Shown here piece by piece: positions 63,301 to 64,000 of a stretch of 64,000 nucleotides of DNA. The notes below the pieces were generated by a model. The model did not search any database, was not told the origin of the DNA, and was given only the letters and a program-made list of their open reading frames with translations. Source of the stretch: Spongilla lacustris (taxonomy: Eukaryota; Porifera; Demospongiae; Spongillida; Spongillidae); contig OX442422.1 in NCBI GenBank assembly GCA_949361645.1, forward strand, positions 8,685,426 through 8,749,425. Reading direction: 5' to 3'. How positions within the stretch are numbered: position 1 is the first letter of the stretch; each line of letters opens with the position of its first letter. The position numbers and the translations under genes are program-made.

Positions 63301-63794
63301 CATGCACAAAGTACCGGCCATGTACATAATTATACACATATGGCACCCAAAGAGTTTATAACTGAAACAAATGGCCAACTTTACAGTTGTACCTTATTCT
63401 GGCTGCGTTGCAGACTAAACTTTTCATTATTATGTTCAGTAATAGTGTGTCATTAATGCCACCAACAGCCAATCTTCTTCAGAGCCCAATTGAGCTCATG
63501 TGCTCAACTGGCTGCAAAGCCACCCCATCATAAGTTTTCTTTTGTCCTTTTATCATTATACGTGTATCTTAGCTTATTGTATTGTAATAATTGTACAGCT
63601 AAAAAAAAAATGACCATGTACTACATTGTACCCACCATGTTGACTGAACTATTGTACCCACCATGTTGGCTGAACTATTGTACCCACTCCAGGAAGGTTA
63701 TACTCCATTACACCTTGCTGCAAGAAGAGGTCATACTACTTGTGTGGAACATCTTCTTTCGACTCCTGGTATTAATGTGAACATTCGGGATGAA
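27342..63794 (+). CDS. Ankyrin-repeat gene B (multi-exon model, runs off the window)
   Basis: Start exon MATPQQ (27342), capping exon (27569), then ankyrin exons at 33117, 33603, 34099, 34853, 35096, 37262, 37757, 40489, 40980, 41448, 41701, 45156, 45638, 46156, 47738, 63056 and 63693, all in phase 0. No terminal exon is seen before the window ends, so the protein would hold at least 17 inner repeats. It is a likely cytosolic binding solenoid with no other domain visible. Exons at 39815 and 50400 are broken by insertions, and a complete piggyBac sits in the second intron. Because exons are symmetrical, losing one keeps the frame. Whether one transcript spans the whole array cannot be told from sequence; it may comprise several genes. 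Confidence 0.5.
27569..27670 (+). CDS. Capping ankyrin exon of gene B
   Basis: Acceptor CACTGAAG, donor GTGAGA, 102 bp, phase 0. It joins MATPQQ in frame to DKPTLRLQDAAKRGDINKVM, then R-L-I-K-S-G-V-S-V-N-S-V-D-K. The AA.RGD...V..LI..G..VN pattern is a typical N-terminal ankyrin repeat. Confidence 0.8.
28045..28120 (+). pseudogene. Remnant of an ankyrin exon and its upstream block
   Basis: The conserved intron phrase TTGAAGGGGCCTTGTTGATG is followed, after a deletion, by only the last bases of an exon (GGACATTATAAGGATAAG) and a GTGAGG donor. Confidence 0.6.
29351..30681. mobile_element. 1.33-kb insertion in piggyBac B, TA duplication
   Basis: TA at 29349-29350 and at 30682-30683 bounds it. 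Removing one copy restores the transposase frame. It carries a plus-strand 148-residue ORF and, at its right end, a 297-bp foldback. Its two ends (GGATTGATTG and TTTACTTG) are not inverted copies of each other, so the class is unclear. Confidence 0.75.
29850..30296 (+). CDS. Lys/Arg-rich repeat protein (148 residues)
   Basis: Starts MPSRNRKKRTKQRAEYL, followed by four copies of a 15-residue unit (S-Y-K-A-D-P-E-K-K-K-A-S-V-R-E type, 45 bp each) and then three diverged units (K-R-Q-R-Y..ENRAAK). It is highly basic, charged and probably coiled-coil or nucleic-acid binding. The ATG at 29850 was chosen because it begins the basic domain. I recall similar KADPEKKKAS arrays from mobile-element proteins (some Helitron-like) of sponges and cnidarians; that is memory, not a search. 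It probably belongs to the inserted element. Confidence 0.55.
   Translation: MPSRNRKKRTKQRAEYLQKQEENKAKARERYKADPEKKKASVRESYKADPENKKASVRESYKADPEKKKASVRESYKADPEIKKASVRESYIANIEPKRAAKRQRYGEDLEENRAVKRQRYQERVEENRAAKRRIYRGNSATIKAARF
30386..30682. mobile_element. Foldback element, 297 bp
   Basis: Two arms of about 130 bp, almost perfectly complementary, separated by about 25 bp. Ends ACAAGTAAAT / ATTTACTTGT. The arm phrases TTCTCTAACGAGAAAGT and AAAAAGCACGGAAACAAG recur in modified form at 43666 and 19700. Confidence 0.85.
32009..33116 (+). other. Intron interval with a three-copy intronic repeat
   Basis: 32610-33020 is repeated at 63194-63600 and, in part, at 63838-64000 (phrases GTTCTGGCTGCGTTGCAGAC, CAGCCAATCTTCTTCAGAGC). 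A short (GGA)n run lies near 32490. Confidence 0.7.
33117..33218 (+). CDS. Ankyrin exon (gene B)
   Basis: Intact 102 bp. Variable residues: Tyr1, Arg3, Arg-Glu 11-12, end Q-D-E. Donor GTGAAT. Confidence 0.85.
33603..33707 (+). CDS. Ankyrin exon, 105 bp
   Basis: Intact. Variable residues: Glu1, Tyr3, Ile-Gly 11-12. One extra codon at the end gives N-N-K-D-I-R; the conserved I-D-V is I-V-V. Donor GTGAGT. Confidence 0.85.
34099..34200 (+). CDS. Ankyrin exon (gene B)
   Basis: Intact 102 bp. Variable residues: Tyr1, His3, Arg-Glu 11-12, Val-Lys-Arg for Val-Glu-His, end T-Q-D-Y. Donor GTAAGT. Duplicated at 40980. Confidence 0.85.
34368..34744. mobile_element. MITE of 377 bp with TIRs
   Basis: Ends CACAGCAAATA(A/T)AAAAGTGTGAA and its complement. 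It interrupts the common intron phrase CATGGTGTGTGTGCTTCATG. The matching place in the duplicated segment (near 41330) is empty. The TG-rich target hides the exact duplication. Confidence 0.8.
34591..34612 (+). other. tRNA-like B box inside the MITE
   Basis: CACGGGTTCGAATCCTGGCC resembles a tRNA T-arm and pol III B box (GGTTCGAATCC) and is followed by a T-run. No acceptor stem, so not a tRNA gene; possibly a SINE trace. Confidence 0.4.
34853..34954 (+). CDS. Ankyrin exon (gene B)
   Basis: Intact 102 bp. Variable residues: Tyr1, Tyr3, Tyr8, Cys-Gly 11-12, end K-D-R. Donor GTGAGT. Confidence 0.9.
35096..35197 (+). CDS. Ankyrin exon (gene B)
   Basis: Intact 102 bp. Variable residues: Tyr1, His3, Ser-Gly 11-12, Val-Lys-Ser, end K-E-W. 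Only 141 bp of intron separates it from the previous exon. Confidence 0.9.
35854..36600 (+). repeat. Dispersed repeat replacing an ankyrin exon
   Basis: The intron runs normally to CCCACTCC, then switches to ATAGGCATCCCCAGGGGGGG, so an exon has been lost. The region (GAACATATAG-type and ACATGTATTGCTTATGGGGA phrases) is shared with 39878-40390 and 46630-46980. Confidence 0.65.
37262..37363 (+). CDS. Ankyrin exon (gene B)
   Basis: Intact 102 bp. Variable residues: Cys1, Asp3, Gln8, Lys-Gly 11-12, I-D-V-T in place of I-D-V-N, end E-D-R. Acceptor AACTCTAG. Confidence 0.85.
37757..37858 (+). CDS. Ankyrin exon (gene B)
   Basis: Intact 102 bp. Variable residues: Asp1, Cys3, Glu-Gly 11-12, T-G-L-E-H for T-C-V-E-H, end K-N-V. 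Donor GTGAGT. Confidence 0.85.
37859..39814 (+). other. Long intron interval
   Basis: No gene supported. Contains a run of about 20 C near 39457 and a G/C-rich low-complexity patch at 39540-39660. The rest is unique AT-rich sequence. Confidence 0.4.
39815..39874 (+). pseudogene. Truncated ankyrin exon
   Basis: YDTPLHFAARGGHTACVEHL lacks the Gly-x codons near the start. It is cut after CATCTC by the dispersed repeat (CATGGGTTCTGGAGGGCC...). Confidence 0.8.
40489..40593 (+). CDS. Ankyrin exon, 105 bp
   Basis: Paralogue of 33603 with I-D-V restored and K-Y-I-R at the end. Intact, donor GTGAGT. Confidence 0.85.
40980..41081 (+). CDS. Ankyrin exon (gene B)
   Basis: Paralogue of 34099, nearly identical. 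I-V-V-N-T-Q-D-Y end, donor GTGAGT where the other copy has GTAAGT. Confidence 0.85.
41448..41552 (+). CDS. Ankyrin exon, 105 bp
   Basis: Paralogue of 34853 with one inserted codon (Y-G-C-Y-T-P) and Glu-Gly at 11-12; end N-K-E-D-R. Donor GTGAGT. Confidence 0.85.
41701..41802 (+). CDS. Ankyrin exon (gene B)
   Basis: Paralogue of 35096. Variable residues: Phe1, His3, Arg-Gly 11-12, Val-Lys-Arg, end K-D-R. Donor GTGAGT. Confidence 0.9.
42318..44745. mobile_element. 2.43-kb TIR element with empty paralogous site
   Basis: Flanked by GATAG on both sides (42313-42317 and 44746-44750). The matching place in copy 1 of the duplication (36883-36887) has a single GATAG and no insert. Ends CAAGGGTATCCCCAG and, read inward from the right, CATGGGCGCCCCCAG. 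Inside are runs of C and units of the GAATTGGCCAAAAGCGGACAG type also found at 17160, plus a nested foldback. No transposase recognised. Confidence 0.8.
43666..43959. mobile_element. Foldback element, 294 bp
   Basis: Same ends (ACAAGTAAAT / ATTTACTTGT), same size and related arms (TTCTCTATCGAGAAAGTG, AAAAAGCAAGGAAACAAG) as 30386-30682, but a different centre. Nested in the 2.43-kb element. Confidence 0.85.
45156..45236 (+). CDS. Shortened ankyrin exon (81 bp)
   Basis: Paralogue of 37262 in which an in-frame deletion removes V-E-H-L-L-S-T-P-G-I. The encoded repeat WDGTPLHLAAKGGHTTC...CDVNIKDW lacks its second helix. Splice sites remain (GTAAGT), so it could still be included without a frameshift. 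Confidence 0.6.
45638..45745 (+). CDS. Ankyrin exon, 108 bp
   Basis: Intact. Two extra codons in the turn give W-A-T-E-E-S-Y-D-H-T-T-C. Acceptor CATTCCAG, donor GTGAGT. Confidence 0.8.
46156..46257 (+). CDS. Ankyrin exon (gene B)
   Basis: Intact 102 bp. Variable residues: Asp1, Cys3, Tyr8, Lys-Glu 11-12, end K-D-R. Resembles 37757. Confidence 0.9.
46626..46980 (+). repeat. Dispersed repeat replacing an exon
   Basis: After the intact intron end CCCACTCC, the sequence ATGGGCATCTCCAGG replaces the ankyrin exon. A long C-run follows, then the same phrases as 35854-36190. Confidence 0.65.
46981..47718 (+). mobile_element. 3' remnant of a Ty3/gypsy element
   Basis: Starts inside the dispersed repeat with a frame reading LTWVPGVVTEVCGSLSYMVC, typical of the region after a gypsy integrase. 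A non-catalytic tail with stops, a purine tract (TTGGGGAGGGG) and an LTR of about 153 bp (47566-47718, TGTAG...TTACA) follow. Like the element at 22837, only the 3' end survives. Confidence 0.7.
47566..47718 (+). repeat. Probable gypsy 3' LTR
   Basis: TG...CA ends after a purine tract. The right boundary is uncertain by about 5 bp. Confidence 0.6.
47738..47839 (+). CDS. Ankyrin exon (gene B), diverged
   Basis: Intact 102 bp. DNCTPLHLAIKNGHSTCVEC, with Gly2 replaced by Asn and Ala10 by Ile; end K-D-V. The LTR ends only 19 bp upstream, so most of the preceding intron block is replaced by retroelement DNA. Confidence 0.8.
47840..50399 (+). other. Long intron interval
   Basis: A lost exon is marked near 48211, where the intron end CCCACTCC runs into unrelated sequence. 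Otherwise there is no exon here. Confidence 0.4.
49706..49860 (+). pseudogene. Possible retroelement aspartic-protease fragment
   Basis: A plus-strand frame reads DFRISVAVGANKPRVRILFD then T-G (Asp codon at 49769). ILFDTG after a short beta-strand-like run resembles BEL/Pao proteases (LFD(T/S)GSQ). It is short, isolated and ends at a stop. Tentative. Confidence 0.35.
50400..50442 (+). pseudogene. 5' part of an ankyrin exon split by the 11.8-kb element
   Basis: WGDTPLHLAAEKGH, then the TA target and the element. Together with 62231-62289 it makes exactly 102 bp. Confidence 0.9.
50443..50662 (+). repeat. Left long terminal region, CGCGAG-rich
   Basis: After the 25-bp TIR there are about ten copies of ACGCGAG / CTCGC-type words. 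The opposite end has the same words in the other strand. Confidence 0.7.
51143..51740 (+). repeat. Duplicated segment, copy 1 (about 600 bp)
   Basis: Nearly identical to 54809-55420. Each contains one copy of the captured exon and leads into a pyrimidine array. Confidence 0.9.
51460..51611 (+). pseudogene. Captured exon of an unknown gene, copy 1 (stop codon)
   Basis: Pyrimidine-rich acceptor TTCTTGTAGTAG and donor GTAAAT. Same 152-bp exon as 55122, but CTGATGTGA introduces a stop where the other copy has CTGATATCA. Confidence 0.65.
51720..54802 (+). repeat. 3.1-kb pure-pyrimidine minisatellite
   Basis: Almost only C and T, built of variants of CTCCCCTTCCCTCTCCTTCA with A only inside CAC or TCA words. 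Higher-order blocks repeat (for example 53240-53480 and 53640-53880). The strand lacks stop codons, so frames of about 1000 codons are open in all three phases. These are artefacts. Confidence 0.95.
54809..55420 (+). repeat. Duplicated segment, copy 2
   Basis: Paralogue of 51143-51740. It lies at the other end of the pyrimidine array. Confidence 0.9.
55122..55273 (+). CDS. Captured exon of an unknown gene, copy 2 (open)
   Basis: Acceptor TTTCTTGTAGTAG (two tandem TAG sites) and donor GTGAAT. The open frame reads PSSSQNNPRSWFDEEKLSSN, then a charged, probably helical stretch containing NELISEHQVHVQPLTDDLLI. It ends after two bases of a codon, which suits the phase needed by the possible last exon at 57748. 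I do not recognise the family. Such an exon could have been picked up from a host gene, or it could be part of the element's own gene. Confidence 0.5.
55420..56215 (+). repeat. Second pyrimidine minisatellite
   Basis: Same composition as 51720. Includes an almost perfect array of a CTCCCCTTCACTCCCCTCCA unit (about 55745-56010). Confidence 0.95.
56216..56680 (+). repeat. Duplicated segment between arrays, copy 1
   Basis: Shares AACATACAAACACCGCAGTA, CACACAACTGTGGTAGTA and AACCTATTGTAAGCTTACA phrases with 57116-57650. Confidence 0.85.
56680..57115 (+). repeat. Third pyrimidine minisatellite
   Basis: CTCCTTCACTCCTCCCCTTC-type units, again open in several frames only because A-containing stops cannot form. 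Confidence 0.9.
57116..57650 (+). repeat. Duplicated segment, copy 2
   Basis: Paralogue of 56216-56680. It also repeats the TTTGTGTTCTGGACTTGTTT block. Confidence 0.85.
57748..57781 (+). CDS. Possible last exon of the captured gene
   Basis: Follows a good acceptor (TGTTCCTCTCTCCCTAG). Joined in phase after the exon ending at 55273 it adds R-A-I-G-Y-H-P-S-D-F-C and a stop. The phase match is the only support beyond the splice site. Confidence 0.4.
58735..59630 (+). repeat. Diverged tandem repeat, period about 340 bp
   Basis: Three degenerate units share GGGGCGTGGC...ATACAC, AACAGAAAGCATCC and GGTTGCTGCATGCA. No coding potential seen. Confidence 0.65.
60690..61250 (+). repeat. Purine-rich minisatellite
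   Basis: Arrays of GGGATGGGAGGGGGAGAGG-type units on the plus strand. The minus strand reads as a Ser/Pro/Leu-rich open frame, which is an artefact. Confidence 0.9.
62000..62228 (+). repeat. Right long terminal region, CGCGAG-rich
   Basis: Dense in ACTCGCGCGAG-type words, then TTTAACTTGCGCGCGGACGG and TACTG, the complement of the left end. Confidence 0.75.
62231..62289 (+). pseudogene. 3' part of the split ankyrin exon
   Basis: Continues the exon begun at 50400: T-T-C-V-E-Y-L-L-S-A-P-G-I-N-L-N-I-K-N-R, then donor GTGAGT. Confidence 0.9.
63056..63157 (+). CDS. Ankyrin exon (gene B)
   Basis: Intact 102 bp. Variable residues: Cys1, His3, Arg-Gly 11-12, Y-T-V-C for H-T-T-C, end I-N-I. Donor GTGAGT. 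Confidence 0.85.
63194..63600 (+). repeat. Intronic repeat, copy 2 of 32610-33020
   Basis: Long near-identical stretch; a third partial copy begins at 63838 and runs off the window. Confidence 0.85.
63693..63794 (+). CDS. Ankyrin exon (gene B)
   Basis: Intact 102 bp. Variable residues: Glu1, Tyr3, Arg-Arg 11-12, F-R-L-L end to helix 2 diverged, end R-D-E. The intron end upstream is duplicated (two ACTATTGTACCCAC phrases 46 bp apart). Donor GTGAGT. Confidence 0.85.
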
Positions 63795-64000
63795 GTGAGT
63801 ACATGTAGGTCCATTGAAAGAGATATGACGAATAAAGTTATGAATTATACACATATGGCACCCAAATAGTTAATAACTGAAACGAATGACCAACTTTACA
63901 GTCATACCTTGTTCTGGCTGCATTGCAGACTATGCTTTTCATTATTACGTTCAGCAATAGTTTGTCTTTGATGCCACCAACAGCCAATCTGTCTCCGTCA

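Noticed and set aside
33016..63780. Recurrent plus-strand frames of about 60-80 codons with CTLYPPCWLNYC-like and LLVWNISFPLLVLM-like text
   Set aside because: They are the conserved intron end plus the ankyrin exon read in a wrong frame. The ankyrin frame is the conserved one.
1..64000. CRISPR array
   Set aside because: Repeats here are exons, minisatellites and transposons with irregular spacing. The genome is eukaryotic and no cas genes exist.

Overview
This is eukaryotic nuclear DNA, most likely from a marine invertebrate. A demosponge is my best guess, which is an inference and not proven. The reasons are: short coding exons with GT/AG introns; an AT-rich background full of the palindrome TACATGTA; metazoan-type Ty3/gypsy, piggyBac, hAT-like and Tc1-like elements; and a Lys/Arg-rich repeat protein of a kind I associate with sponge and cnidarian mobile elements. 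There are no operons, no rRNA, no CRISPR array and no convincing full tRNA gene.

The backbone of the window is a plus-strand ankyrin-exon array running from about 10 kb to the right edge. Almost every coding exon is one ankyrin repeat. Most are exactly 102 bp (34 residues), start in phase 0 after a CCCACTCCAG acceptor, and end in phase 0 at a GTGAGT-type donor. Two start exons encode MATPQQ (9989 and 27342), and two terminal exons end in a shared D-T-A-F-Q-T-I-F motif (11093 and 26028). I read this as a decayed gene remnant A0 (9989-11212), a gene A (about 13423-26141) and a longer gene B (27342 to beyond the window). Residues vary mainly at positions 1, 3, 11-12 and 32-34 of each repeat. These are the exposed positions used for binding in ankyrin proteins, so the locus looks like a natural repertoire of interchangeable binding modules. 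All of them could be skipped or shuffled without breaking frame.

Mobile elements crowd the locus. From left to right: a nearly complete gypsy element with an intact 1626-residue gag-pol (1-5127); a hAT-like non-autonomous element (5906-6716); an internally deleted piggyBac ending 27 bp before the first start codon (7692-9961); a 122-bp MITE (11298-11419); a 5'-truncated gypsy inside an ankyrin exon (22837-25686); a piggyBac (28183-31984) split by a 1.33-kb insertion; a 377-bp MITE (34368-34744); a 2.43-kb TIR element with a visible empty site in a paralogous segment (42318-44745); a gypsy 3' remnant (46981-47718); and an 11.8-kb TIR element (50443-62228) that splits one ankyrin exon and is bounded by a TA duplication. 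A foldback family of about 295 bp occurs three times.

The 11.8-kb element has long CGCGAG-rich inverted termini. It also carries a duplicated exon of an unrecognised gene (one copy with a stop), a possible last exon, kilobases of pure pyrimidine minisatellite, and a purine-rich array. Between 33.5 and 45.2 kb the ankyrin block has been duplicated in tandem, and the two copies then gained different insertions. The long low-complexity reading frames at 51.7-57.2 kb are not genes.
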